This document shows positions 46,001 to 54,603 of a stretch of 64,000 nucleotides of DNA, piece by piece. Source of the DNA: Qipengyuania vulgaris (GTDB lineage: Bacteria > Pseudomonadota > Alphaproteobacteria > Sphingomonadales > Sphingomonadaceae); contig NZ_WTYC01000009.1 in assembly GCF_009827325.1 (NCBI RefSeq), positions 41,505 to 105,504 of the forward strand, in the 5' to 3' direction. Position 1 is the stretch's first letter, and each line of letters opens with the position of its first letter. Made by a program: the position numbers and the translations under genes. The notes under the pieces were generated by a model. It was not told where the DNA came from. It saw only the letters and a program-made list of their open reading frames with translations, and searched no databases.

Positions 46001-47307
46001 ACCGCCTCCAGCGCCTGTTCGAAATCGGCGATGAGATCGTCAGCGTCCTCGATGCCGATCGAGATACGCACGAGGTTGTCCGAGATACCGAGTTCCGCAC
46101 GGCGCCCTTCGGCAACCGAAAGGTGCGTCATCGACGCCGGGTGGCTGGCCAGCGTTTCCGTACCGCCAAGGCTGACCGCCAGCTTGGCGATCTTGAGGCT
46201 GTCGAGGAAACGGAAACATTCTGCCTCGCCGCCCTTGAGCAGCAGCGAGAAGGTCGAGCCTGCGCCGAGGCAGTGACGATCATAGATGTCCTGCTGGCGC
46301 GCGTCCTTGATCATGCCGAGATAGCCGAGGCCTTCGACCTTGGGGTGCTTCGACAGGAAATCGCAGACCTTGGCGGCATTCTCGCCCGCACGGCTCATGC
46401 GCAGTTCCACCGTTTCGAGGCTGCGGCAGAGCATCCAGGCGGTGTTCGGATCGCAGATGCCGCCCATGGTGTTGCGCAGCATGCGCACCGGATCCATCCA
46501 CTTCTTTGCGCCCGCAATGGACCCAGCGACGAGATCCGAATGGCCGCCGACATATTTGGTCAGCGAATAGACGACGATATCCGCGCCATGCTCGAGCGGA
46601 CGCTGCCACAGCGGGCCGAGGAAGGTATTGTCGATAGCGATCGGGCAATCTTCGCCCAGCGCTGCGTTGCGGGCATCGCGCACGGATTCGATGTCGACCA
46701 GGGCATTGGTCGGGTTACCGGGGCTTTCGAGATAGACCATGCAGACCTTGCCGCCCTGTTCGTCCGCCTGCTTCCTGGCCTTTTCAAGCACCGCATCGAT
46801 CTGTTCGCGGGTCGCGCCTGCGGGAAAATCGACATAGGTGACGCCGAACTTGGCGAGGATTTTGGCGACGAATCCTTCCGAGGCTGCGTAGAGCGGACCG
46901 GAGTGGACGATCACGTCGTTCTGGCTGGCATACGCCAGCATCAGCACGCAGATCGCGGTCATGCCGCTGGAGAAGCTGAGCGCATCCTCCGCGCCGTCCC
47001 ACACCGACAGGCGATCTTCGAGGATTTCTTGGTTCGGCGCGTTGAAGCGCGAATAGACGAGGCCGTCCGCGCCGCCCGGACGCTTGCCGGTGATCCCTTC
47101 AAAGTGGCGCTTGCCGTCGGCGGCGCTGGGAAAGGCAAAGGTCGAGGTGAGGAAGATCGGAGCCTTGAGGCTGCCTTCGGATAGCACGGGATCGAAGCCG
47201 TGTCCCATCATCAGCGTGCTGGGCTTGAGCTCGCGTCCGTTGATCTTGGTGACTTCGGGCTTTGGCGCCATGCGCGGCGAAGTAGGGTCGATATCGTGGT
47301 CGCTCAT
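45997..47307 (-). CDS. cystathionine gamma-synthase family PLP enzyme
   Basis: A 436-residue PLP-dependent trans-sulfuration enzyme. The PLP Lys is in YSLTKYVGGHSD, and other family stretches are YSRFNAPNQEILEDRLS, SSGMTAI and the closing ISIGIEDADDLIADFEQAL. It is longer at the N-terminus than MetB/MetZ. Candidate reactions are replacement of the O-acyl group of homoserine by cysteine or sulfide, or gamma-elimination. A structured 155-base leader precedes it (see 47308-47462). Coupled to the ATP-grasp gene downstream. Confidence 0.95.
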   Translation of the reverse strand: MSDHDIDPTSPRMAPKPEVTKINGRELKPSTLMMGHGFDPVLSEGSLKAPIFLTSTFAFPSAADGKRHFEGITGKRPGGADGLVYSRFNAPNQEILEDRLSVWDGAEDALSFSSGMTAICVLMLAYASQNDVIVHSGPLYAASEGFVAKILAKFGVTYVDFPAGATREQIDAVLEKARKQADEQGGKVCMVYLESPGNPTNALVDIESVRDARNAALGEDCPIAIDNTFLGPLWQRPLEHGADIVVYSLTKYVGGHSDLVAGSIAGAKKWMDPVRMLRNTMGGICDPNTAWMLCRSLETVELRMSRAGENAAKVCDFLSKHPKVEGLGYLGMIKDARQQDIYDRHCLGAGSTFSLLLKGGEAECFRFLDSLKIAKLAVSLGGTETLASHPASMTHLSVAEGRRAELGISDNLVRISIGIEDADDLIADFEQALEAV

Positions 47308-47462
47308 GGTGAGAGCATCCTTCCTGCATATCGCTCCCAGGAAGGCGGGAGCCGTGAGAACTTGCCGGGGCGCCCGTTCCTAACCTCCGCAGGAACGCCT
47401 CTCCACCGACAGCCGATATGGGCCTGCCAATATGGTGGACGCGGGCAGGAATCAACTGCGCG
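47308..47462 (-). promoter_or_regulatory. structured leader RNA, riboswitch-like, ligand unknown
   Basis: Read on the minus strand, the leader can fold a stem TCCACC/GGTGGA (47434-47439 with 47402-47407), a hairpin GTTCCT/AGGAAC (47376-47396), a hairpin GCTCCC/GGGAGC (47333-47352) and a hairpin CCTTCCTG/CAGGAAGG (47319-47345). The last one buries the GGAAGG ribosome-binding site, and it cannot form together with the GCTCCC/GGGAGC hairpin because they share bases. No known SAM aptamer consensus was found. Confidence 0.55.
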
Positions 47463-48866
47463 CTAGATCAGCGCGTCGATCCCCCAGACCACTCCGACGA
47501 TCATGCAGATGCCGGCCAGATCAAGCAGCAATCCGGCCTTTACCATGCGCTCAATCCGAATGCGCCCGGTCGCCCAGGCAATGGCGTTGGGGCCGGTCCC
47601 TGCGGGCAGCATGAAACCCCAGCTCGCGGCAAGAGCGGCAGGCATGGCGAGGAGGATCGGATCGACGCCGAGCGCTACCACCAGCGCGGCGACAACGGGA
47701 ATGATCCCGCTGGCGGTGGCGACATTGCTGGCGAATTCGGTGATGAGTACCACCATCGCCACGACCGCTAGCGCGACGAGGATCAGCGGCCAGTTTGCGA
47801 GCGGGAGCAGCGCCTGACCCAGCCAGTCGGCCAGCCCGCTTGCACTCATGCCCGCCGCGAGCGCCAGACCGCCGCCGAACATCATGATCACACCCCAGGG
47901 GGCGCGGTCGGCCTCTTTCCAGAGGAGCAACGGCCGGCCAGTCCCGTCTGGCAGCAGGAACAGCGTCAGTCCCATGGAGACGGCGATGGTTCCATCGGTC
48001 AGTGAACCTACGGGCAGCAAGGGTGCGATCCACATCTGTCCCATCCACAGGGCGAAGGTGATTGCGACCACGGGGACGAGCCGTTTCTCTGCGCTGCTCC
48101 AGACCGTATGCGTGTCGATGGCGCGGCGTGCTGCCTCCGTATCGAAGGGATGCGCAGCGACTTTCTGAACCCGCGCCACCAGAAACGCCGCAAGCGGGAC
48201 GCCGAGGATCACAACCGGGAGGCCATACAGGGTCCATTGCGCAAACGTAATGCGCGTTCCGGTCATCGTGTCGAGCAATCCTACCGCGATGGCGTTGGTC
48301 GGCGATCCGACCAGAGTGCCGAGCCCGCCAATGCTGGCGGCGAAGGCGATGCCTATGGGAAGGGCACCCGCCAGCCCTTCGGTATCCCCTTCTGGCGATC
48401 CCCCGCTGGCGAGGACCGCCACCGCCATCGGCATCATGATGAGCGCGGTGGAGGTGTTGGATATCAGCATCGAAAGGATCGCGGCCGTCACCATGAAGGC
48501 GAGCAGTACGCCGGCTTGTCCCCGGTGGCCGGCAATCCTCAGCAGGGCGAGCGCAAGCCGCCGGTGCAGGCCGGTACGCTCGATGGCGAGTGCGATGAAG
48601 GCCCCGCCGAGAATCAGGAAGAGGATGGGCGAGTAATAGGCGCTGGCCGTCTCCCGCGCGTCCATCACCCCGGCAAAGGGCAGCACCAGGAAGGGCATCA
48701 GGGCGGTGGCGGTGAGCGGCAGCGCCTCGGTCATCCACCATGCGGCCATCAGGACGACGAGACCCGCAACGATCATGGCCTCGCGGCCCATTCCGGCGGG
48801 CGCTGGCAGCAAGATGCTTGCCAGCAGGGCCAATGCACCCACGCCCAGTCCGATCCTAGCTGCCAT
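47463..48866 (-). CDS. SLC13/DASS family permease
   Basis: A 467-residue membrane protein from ATG 48866 (MAARIGLGVGALALL), with AAGGGG upstream; the frame is open 19 codons further. About 11 hydrophobic segments. The DASS family features include FLILGGAFIALAIERTG, SNTSTALIMMPMAVAVL and the closing TGPNAIAWATGRI. It is probably a Na+- or H+-coupled importer of di- or tricarboxylates or sulfate. It lies upstream of the sulfur-enzyme leader on the same strand, so sulfate or a sulfonate is a tempting but unproven substrate. Confidence 0.92.
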   Translation of the reverse strand: MAARIGLGVGALALLASILLPAPAGMGREAMIVAGLVVLMAAWWMTEALPLTATALMPFLVLPFAGVMDARETASAYYSPILFLILGGAFIALAIERTGLHRRLALALLRIAGHRGQAGVLLAFMVTAAILSMLISNTSTALIMMPMAVAVLASGGSPEGDTEGLAGALPIGIAFAASIGGLGTLVGSPTNAIAVGLLDTMTGTRITFAQWTLYGLPVVILGVPLAAFLVARVQKVAAHPFDTEAARRAIDTHTVWSSAEKRLVPVVAITFALWMGQMWIAPLLPVGSLTDGTIAVSMGLTLFLLPDGTGRPLLLWKEADRAPWGVIMMFGGGLALAAGMSASGLADWLGQALLPLANWPLILVALAVVAMVVLITEFASNVATASGIIPVVAALVVALGVDPILLAMPAALAASWGFMLPAGTGPNAIAWATGRIRIERMVKAGLLLDLAGICMIVGVVWGIDALI

Positions 48867-48950
48867 GGCGCCCCTTCGATTTTGCCCCGAACCGGGGTTA
48901 CCACCGCAGGTTGTTAAATCCAATTTTCAGCAACATTGCGCGTGGGCAAA

Positions 48951-50108
48951 TTATTCGACTTCCGGTGTTTCCGGTTTCGGTTCTTCTTCGACGCCGGTCG
49001 GCGGAAGAACGATCACTCTCCCGCGCAGGAGACCTTCCTTGCGCAGCTTCTCGTATTTCTCAAAGCGTTCGCCCAAGAAGCGTGCGACCGATGGTGTTAG
49101 CCGCGTCCCCTGAACATAACCGTTGCTTGAAACCGTGTTGTAGATCGGCTCACGCTCACCGCCAGCAAGATCGGCCACTGTGGCGACATAGGTATTGGCC
49201 TTCACCTTTTCCTTTTCTGCGATCAGGCCTGCGACCTCCTCTTCGGCAAAACGCAGCAGGTGCGCTTTCAGATCCTCACCCATTTGCGGGAAATAGAAGG
49301 GCGCTGCTTCCTCATAAATCTTGGATACGAGCAGGTTGCTTCCGAACGCTTCTACACCACGCAATGAATTGACGAATTCATTGGCGGACCCATCGAGCAG
49401 AGTGGAGACATTGTCTCCGGTGAAGGCCGTGCGCTGAATCGATGGTCCACCGACCTCCCCGCGAAAAAAGCCGTAGATGACCTGAGGGTCCGACCAATTC
49501 GGGAAGACAATCTTTGTGCGGATGTCGTGCGGGCTCATCGCTACACCAGCCACGGTGATAAAACGTGTGGTGTCGACCGGAGTCCCGTCCGGGCCGAGCT
49601 TCAGCTCGGATGGTGACTTGGTTGGATAGTTGAGCGCAATCATCTCCGTGACCGCAACATTGTGGAGATTCATCCAGAACGCGAGCTGCTCGTTGCGCGG
49701 CAAGCTAGCGATATCGACCTCGCTGCCGATCCGCTCGAGGTCGCGACGATACTCGCTGAGCGGTGCAGTCGCTTCTTCGCTGAGGAAGGAAAAGGCCACG
49801 CGGTTACCTTCGAGACGAACGCGTGAATCATGCCCATAGACCTGCCGCGTGCCAAGAGTGGCATCGGGACGGCGCTCCCCTTGGCGGGTAGATGGCCCCA
49901 TGCGCAGAACCATGTATTCGAGCGCATCGTCCCAAAACGAAAAGTCGAGACGGGTAGACTTTCCAGAAGGGCGAGGTGTGAACTGATCGAAGTCGCCCTG
50001 CGACGATACGCCAGCGGCCGCGACGATTTCATCCGGCTGCGCCAAGATGGGGGCAGCAGAAGCCAATAAGGCGACAGTCATCGTAAAGGTAAATGGACGA
50101 AGGTTCAT
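48951..50108 (-). CDS. secreted DUF547 protein
   Basis: A 385-residue exported protein from ATG 50108 (MNLRPFTFTMTVALLASAAP). DUF547 covers about residues 85-260, with the family NEQLAFWMNLHNVAVTEMIALNYP and the Cys-less SPHDIRTKIVFPNW motif. The C-terminal part is helical and ends in a Pro/Glu-rich tail. The family (DUF547) has a cysteine-peptidase-like fold in some members, but the catalytic residues cannot be assigned here. An inverted repeat lies just upstream (50135-50152). Confidence 0.85.
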   Translation of the reverse strand: MNLRPFTFTMTVALLASAAPILAQPDEIVAAAGVSSQGDFDQFTPRPSGKSTRLDFSFWDDALEYMVLRMGPSTRQGERRPDATLGTRQVYGHDSRVRLEGNRVAFSFLSEEATAPLSEYRRDLERIGSEVDIASLPRNEQLAFWMNLHNVAVTEMIALNYPTKSPSELKLGPDGTPVDTTRFITVAGVAMSPHDIRTKIVFPNWSDPQVIYGFFRGEVGGPSIQRTAFTGDNVSTLLDGSANEFVNSLRGVEAFGSNLLVSKIYEEAAPFYFPQMGEDLKAHLLRFAEEEVAGLIAEKEKVKANTYVATVADLAGGEREPIYNTVSSNGYVQGTRLTPSVARFLGERFEKYEKLRKEGLLRGRVIVLPPTGVEEEPKPETPEVE

Positions 50109-50134
50109 TGTGCAGCCCCCTGAACGACTGAAGC

Positions 50135-50152
50135 GAACCGATAGCTCGGTTC
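50135..50152. promoter_or_regulatory. inverted repeat upstream of the DUF547 gene
   Basis: GAACCGA (50135-50141) and TCGGTTC (50146-50152) form a 7-bp perfect inverted repeat with a 4-base spacer, 27 bases before the start codon. It could be an operator or a leader hairpin. Confidence 0.45.
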
Positions 50153-50277
50153 TTTGATTTTGTGCGCGAATATTATGGTCTATTCGATAGGCTGACAATG
50201 TGTCCTGACGATGAAGCGATGTCATTCGTCGATTTAATATCGAATCTGATGTCGTCGATCGGCTGGCTTAGAGAAAG

Positions 50278-50313
50278 CGATCGGGGCCCATGCGACGCGG
50301 CCTGCCCCGATCG
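50278..50313 (-). terminator. terminator of infC
   Basis: CGATCGGGGC (50278-50287) pairs perfectly with GCCCCGATCG (50304-50313), 21 bases past the infC stop on the minus strand. The minus-strand flank is T-rich (CTTTCTCT). Confidence 0.75.
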
Positions 50314-50334
50314 ATCGAAAAGCCGGACTGTTTC

Positions 50335-50877
50335 CTACTTCGGCGCGAGCACCATGACCATTTGGCGACCCTCGAGACGCGGGAAGCTTTCTACCTTGGC
50401 GGTTTCTTCCATATCGTCACGTACGCGGTTGAGCAGGTCCATGCCCAGTTGCTGGTGCGCCATTTCACGGCCGCGGAAACGCAGCGTGCACTTAACCTTG
50501 TCGCCATTGTCGATGAACTTGTGCACGTTGCGCATCTTAACATCGTAATCGTGATCATCGATGTTCGGACGCATCTTGATTTCTTTGATCTCCTGCGTCT
50601 TCTGCGTCTTGCGCTGTAGATTGGCCTTCTTCTGTGCTTCGAAGCGATATTTGCCAACATCCAAGTACTTACACACGGGCGGGTCCGCATTGGGGGACAC
50701 TTCGACGAGGTTGAGGCCAAGCTCGTTAGCCTGCTCGGTCGCTTCGCGGGTAAGCATTACCCCCAGGTTTTCACCTTCGTGATCGATCACGCGGACCTTG
50801 GGGACATTGATCATGTTATCGTAGCGCGGGCCGCTTTTTACGGGCATTTGCATGCTGCGCCGGGGTGGACGGGCTAT
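50335..50877 (-). CDS. infC: translation initiation factor IF-3
   Basis: A 180-residue IF-3, with N-domain [31 protein letters not shown] and C-domain [38 protein letters not shown]. It binds the 30S subunit and proofreads the start codon. The start is placed at ATA 50877: AAGGAG (50886-50891) lies 8 bases before it and the added RPPRRS residues continue the family N-terminus. An ATG at 50853 has no such site. A non-AUG start is known to permit IF-3 autoregulation. It is separate from rpmI/rplT here. Confidence 0.95.
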   Translation of the reverse strand: MARPPRRSMQMPVKSGPRYDNMINVPKVRVIDHEGENLGVMLTREATEQANELGLNLVEVSPNADPPVCKYLDVGKYRFEAQKKANLQRKTQKTQEIKEIKMRPNIDDHDYDVKMRNVHKFIDNGDKVKCTLRFRGREMAHQQLGMDLLNRVRDDMEETAKVESFPRLEGRQMVMVLAPK

Positions 50878-50885
50878 GGGGTATT

Positions 50886-50891
50886 CTCCTT
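50886..50891 (-). promoter_or_regulatory. ribosome-binding site that decides the infC start
   Basis: AAGGAG on the minus strand is a near-perfect Shine-Dalgarno. It is 8 bases from an in-frame ATA at 50877 and 32 bases from the first ATG, so it favours ATA initiation. Confidence 0.65.
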
Positions 50892-50988
50892 GGTTACGTC
50901 TCTATCGAATGCTGAGATGTAGGCGCTGTTCCGCAGATTCGCAAAGGGGAAGGCATTCGCCATGCGGTTTTGTCCGCATCCGTGGCCC

Positions 50989-51693
50989 TCACGCAGCGCG
51001 AGACCAGAGATTGAAGCGAGCCAACCTGCCTTTTGCCGGCACAACCGCATCGATGCTTTCGGCTGGCTGAAGCGCCTCGAGAATGGCCGGATCGGCCGCG
51101 TTCATCCCGCCGGTATAGGCGCCGAAGGCGGGCAGGATCATGCGCCCCGAAGGCCTTCCGCCTACATCTTCGTTGGCGCTCACCACCGCACAGGGGCGCC
51201 GGATGTGACGGCGGTGGACCGTCAGCTGGAGGCGCGGGTGGTAATGCCCGGAAAGTTCAGGACGGGTTTCGCCCCGCTGCGCCCGGTGGCGCAGGATCGT
51301 GCCGCCGATTTCCAGTTCCTCTGCCAGCGTCCCGCCGCAGCGCGCGTCCATATCGGGATCGTGATTGCCGGTGATCCAGACCCAGTCGACGGCCTTGGTC
51401 AGCGCAGAGAGCATTCCCGCGGCATGCGGTTCGAGCCGCGCGGAACCTTCCGAGTCGTGGAAATTGTCACCCAGGGTGATGACCCTGCGCGCGCCGGTTT
51501 CGCGAATGGCGAGCGCCACGCGCTCCAGCGTCTCGCGGCTGTCGTAGGGCGGGACCATTTGCCCGTGGCGCGCGAAAAAGCTCCCCTTCTCGAGGTGCAG
51601 GTCGGCGACCAGCAACGCACGTTCGCGCGGCCAGTAAAGCGCACGGCCTTCGGTGAGAAGCCATTCTTCTCCAGCGAACGAAAGGGGAACCAT
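50989..51693 (-). CDS. pdeM: PdeM-type metallophosphoesterase
   Basis: A 234-residue calcineurin-like phosphoesterase of the ligase-associated DNA-damage-response type. Metal motifs are VADLHLEKGSFFA (DxH), LGDNFHDSEG (GDxxHD), TGNHDPD (GNHD) and GHYHPRL. Family members act beside a DNA ligase and exonuclease in repair; here no such partner is visible nearby. It is divergent from hemF across 45 bases. Confidence 0.93.
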   Translation of the reverse strand: MVPLSFAGEEWLLTEGRALYWPRERALLVADLHLEKGSFFARHGQMVPPYDSRETLERVALAIRETGARRVITLGDNFHDSEGSARLEPHAAGMLSALTKAVDWVWITGNHDPDMDARCGGTLAEELEIGGTILRHRAQRGETRPELSGHYHPRLQLTVHRRHIRRPCAVVSANEDVGGRPSGRMILPAFGAYTGGMNAADPAILEALQPAESIDAVVPAKGRLARFNLWSRAA

Positions 51694-51738
51694 TTGTCGC
51701 TATTGCCGCTTGGGCGCTGCAATGGCAAGGGATTGTCC

Positions 51739-52596
51739 ATGACCGACTGGACCGATCAGACCGAACAGGCGCGTGGGTGGTTTGAAACCTTGCGAACACG
51801 CATCTGTGCCGAATTCGAAAGCATCGAGCGCGAGGCGGGCAGCGATGCAGCGTTCCAGTACGATGGCTGGGATCGCGAGGAAGAGGGGAACGACGATCCA
51901 GGCGGCGGTACGCGCGGCCTCATGAAAGGCAAGATATTCGAGAAGGTCGGCGTCAATGTGTCGACCGTGCGGGGCAATTTTGCGCCCGAGTTTGCCGCCT
52001 CGGTCAATGGTGCCACCGCGGAGAACCCTGGGTTCACGGCCACCGGGATCAGCCTTGTTGCGCATATGGCGAACCCGCATGTGCCAGCCGTCCACATGAA
52101 CACGCGCTTCCTGACCACGCAGGCCGCGTGGTTCGGGGGCGGGGCGGATCTCAACCCTCCGCTTCCATATGAGGAAGACACCGAGGAATTCCATGCGCGC
52201 TTTCGCGCCGCTTGCGCCGCGCACAACCCGACCTATTACGACCGATTCAGGAAATGGGCCGACGACTATTTCTACATTCCCCACCGCGATGTGCACCGCG
52301 GGGTAGGCGGGATTTTCTACGACCATCTCGAATGTGACGACGAGGCCGCGTTCGGTCGCAATCTCGCCTTCACCAAGGATGTGGGAGAAGCCTTTCTCGA
52401 CATATTCCCGAAACTGGTGCGTCGGCGGATGGGTACGGAATTCACCGATGCCGACAAGCGCGAGCAGCTCGACTGGCGCGGGCGATATGCGGAATTCAAT
52501 CTCGTTTATGACCGTGGTACGTTGTTCGGACTCAAGACTGGCGGCAATATCGATGCCATCCTCATGAGCCTGCCCCCCGAAGCGACGTGGAGCTAG
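51739..52596 (+). CDS. hemF: oxygen-dependent coproporphyrinogen III oxidase HemF
   Basis: A 285-residue HemF from ATG 51739 (MTDWTDQTEQARGWF). It carries out oxidative decarboxylation of coproporphyrinogen III in heme synthesis. Signature stretches are GLMKGKIFEKVGVNVSTV, PAVHMNTRFL, WFGGGADLNPPLPY and FNLVYDRGTLFGLKTGGN. Longer frames upstream are antisense to pdeM. Followed after 22 bases by the trkH gene. Confidence 0.98.
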   Translation: MTDWTDQTEQARGWFETLRTRICAEFESIEREAGSDAAFQYDGWDREEEGNDDPGGGTRGLMKGKIFEKVGVNVSTVRGNFAPEFAASVNGATAENPGFTATGISLVAHMANPHVPAVHMNTRFLTTQAAWFGGGADLNPPLPYEEDTEEFHARFRAACAAHNPTYYDRFRKWADDYFYIPHRDVHRGVGGIFYDHLECDDEAAFGRNLAFTKDVGEAFLDIFPKLVRRRMGTEFTDADKREQLDWRGRYAEFNLVYDRGTLFGLKTGGNIDAILMSLPPEATWS

Positions 52597-52618
52597 CCGC
52601 GCGTTTGCGTGCGCCGCA

Positions 52619-53939
52619 ATGATGCGTGCCCTTCGCGATCCGGTGCGATTGATCCCGCTGCTGTTCCTGGCGGCGATTGCGATAGGCACAGTCCTGCTTA
52701 TACCTTCCCATTGCGAGTGTCGAGAACGCGCAGGCGCCCTTCGTCACGGCCTTGTTTACCTCGACTTCGGCGGTCGCCGTAACCGGGCTCGTGGTGGTCG
52801 ATACCGGAACCTACTGGTCCGGGTTCGGGCAGGTCGTAATCATGGTGCTGTTCCAGATTGGTGGGCTGGGCATCATGACGGCCGCCACATTGCTGGGCCT
52901 AATGGCGGGGCGTGGTTTCGGGCTGCGTGACCGGATGGCGACGCAGGTCGAGCGCAGCCGCCTGAATCTGACGGGTACAGCATCGCTTCTGAAGCTTATC
53001 CTGCGCATCACCATTACGGTGGAACTGATACTGGCAGTGATTTTGGCGCTCCGCTTTGGCACCAACTGGGGGATGAGCGTGGGCGAGGCGGCGTGGCACG
53101 GGCTTTTCCACGCGATCAGCGCATTCAACAATGCCGGATTCTCGACCTTCTCGGACAGCGTCATGGGGTTTCAGGGCGACGGGGGGATCCTGGTGCCGAT
53201 TGCGCTGGCGGTGATCGTCTCGGCGCTCGGCTTTCCGGTCATGGAGGACTGGCGCGTGCATGGTCGGCGCTGGCGACAATGGACGCTGCATTCCAAGATG
53301 ACGCTGGCTGGCACGCTGATGCTCTTGCTGTTCGGCTGGCTGGCGATCCTGCTCATGGAGTGGAGCAATCCTGATACGCTGGGGCCGATGGCGACCGGAG
53401 CCAAGCTGCTTAATGCAGGGTTCCATTCGGTCATGCCGCGCACTGCCGGGTTCAACAGCCTCAATCTCGGCGCTTTCCGCGAGGAAACGCTGGTGGTGAA
53501 TTATGCGCTGATGTTCATCGGCGGCGGCAGCGCCGGCACCGCTGGAGGCATCAAGATTACGACATTTATGGTCGTGCTCGCTGAAATTCTCCGTCGGCGC
53601 GATGCGAGCATGTTCGGTCGCCGCTTCGGCCATGCAGTGGAGCGGCAGGCGCTGACCGTCGCCTCGCTCGCATTGCTGATGGTACTATGCGCGACCATGT
53701 TCATAACGTCGATCACGCGGCTGCCCCTGCAGGACGTGCTCTTCGAGACGATCTCCGCTTTCGCCACCGTCGGCCTGTCGACGGGCATGACCGCGCAATT
53801 GCCGCCTTCGGCGCTGGTCGTGCTGGCTACGCTGATGTTCATCGGCCGCGTGGGAACCATTACCGCTGCGACCGCGCTTGCCCTCGGCGGGAGCGATCGC
53901 CCCTATCGTTATCCGGAGGAGAACCCGATTGTCGGCTGA
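52619..53939 (+). pseudogene. trkH: trkH potassium transporter, single-base frameshift
   Basis: The N-terminal frame (MMRALRDPVRLIPLLFLAAI) matches TrkH and runs to about 52702, where TATACCTTCCC has one more C than the protein needs. Dropping it restores LLILPIASVENAQAPFVTAL and joins the main 395-residue frame with FTSTSAVAVTGLVVVDTGTYWSG, the first selectivity filter. The rest is an intact TrkH core of K+ uptake, with AFNNAGFSTFSD and the later filter loops. The gene is therefore broken, phase-shifted on purpose, or miscalled by a base. The trkA-like gene follows with an 11-base overlap. Confidence 0.85.
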
Positions 53940-54597
53940 CCCACGCAAACCCGTCCTCGTCATCGGTCTGGGCCGCTTCGGCAGCGCCGTTGCTGCCACG
54001 CTGGAACGCATGGGGCACGAGGTGCTGGGCGCCGACGCCGATGCTGAAATCGTGCGCGACCACAAGGATGCACTCACCCAGATTGTCGAAGCGGATTGCA
54101 CCGAGATCGAAACCCTGCGCCGGCTTGGGGCGGCGGAATTCGATACTGCCATCGTTGCCATCGGCACCAATGTGGAGGCGAGCCTGCTGGCGGTACTGGC
54201 GTTGGTCGATCTCGGACTGCCCAATATTTGGGCCAAGGCGACGAGCGAACGGCACGGCCGAATTCTTGAGCGGACCGGGGCACAGCATGTCGTCTTTCCC
54301 GAACAGAAAATGGGTGAGCGCGTCGCGCACCTGGTCAACGAACGCCTGCTCGATTTCATCAGCTTCGATGGCGAATTTGCCATCGCTCGCCTCAGGGCCC
54401 CCGAGCCGATCATCGGTTTGCCGCTGGTAACCAGCCAGTGCCGCAAGAAATTCGACGTGACCGTTGTCGGTGTGAAGCGGACGGGCGAGGATTTCATCCA
54501 CGCCGTTCCCGACACAATCATCATGCCTGAAGACGAACTCGTTGTCTCGGGCCGGATTGACCGGATCGAGGCTTTCTCGGCTCTCTGTGCGAGCTAG
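53929..54597 (+). CDS. TrkA/KtrA-like potassium uptake regulator
   Basis: A 222-residue cytoplasmic protein from TTG 53929, which has GGAGGAG 8 bases upstream and overlaps the trkH stop. The RCK-N domain opens PVLVIGLGRFGSAVAATLERMGHEVLGADADAEIV, an NAD(H)- or ATP-binding Rossmann fold, and the C-terminal RCK-C part ends VPDTIIMPEDELVVSGRIDRI. It should gate the TrkH pore. Single-domain size is KtrA-like rather than the duplicated E. coli TrkA. Confidence 0.93.
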   Translation: MSADPRKPVLVIGLGRFGSAVAATLERMGHEVLGADADAEIVRDHKDALTQIVEADCTEIETLRRLGAAEFDTAIVAIGTNVEASLLAVLALVDLGLPNIWAKATSERHGRILERTGAQHVVFPEQKMGERVAHLVNERLLDFISFDGEFAIARLRAPEPIIGLPLVTSQCRKKFDVTVVGVKRTGEDFIHAVPDTIIMPEDELVVSGRIDRIEAFSALCAS

Positions 54598-54603
54598 TGG
54601 GGC

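Noticed and set aside
47308..47462. SAM-II or other known SAM riboswitch upstream of the PLP enzyme
   Set aside because: The conserved SAM-II, SAM-I/IV and SAM/SAH core words could not be found by eye; only the hairpins and sequestering fold are supported.
50962..52596. Long hemF frame of 544 residues
   Set aside because: The first 259 residues are antisense to pdeM; ATG 51739 begins the conserved enzyme.
52619..52930. Separate small gene before trkH
   Set aside because: The first 28 residues match the start of TrkH and the rest becomes Arg-rich nonsense after the extra C; a frameshift explains it better.
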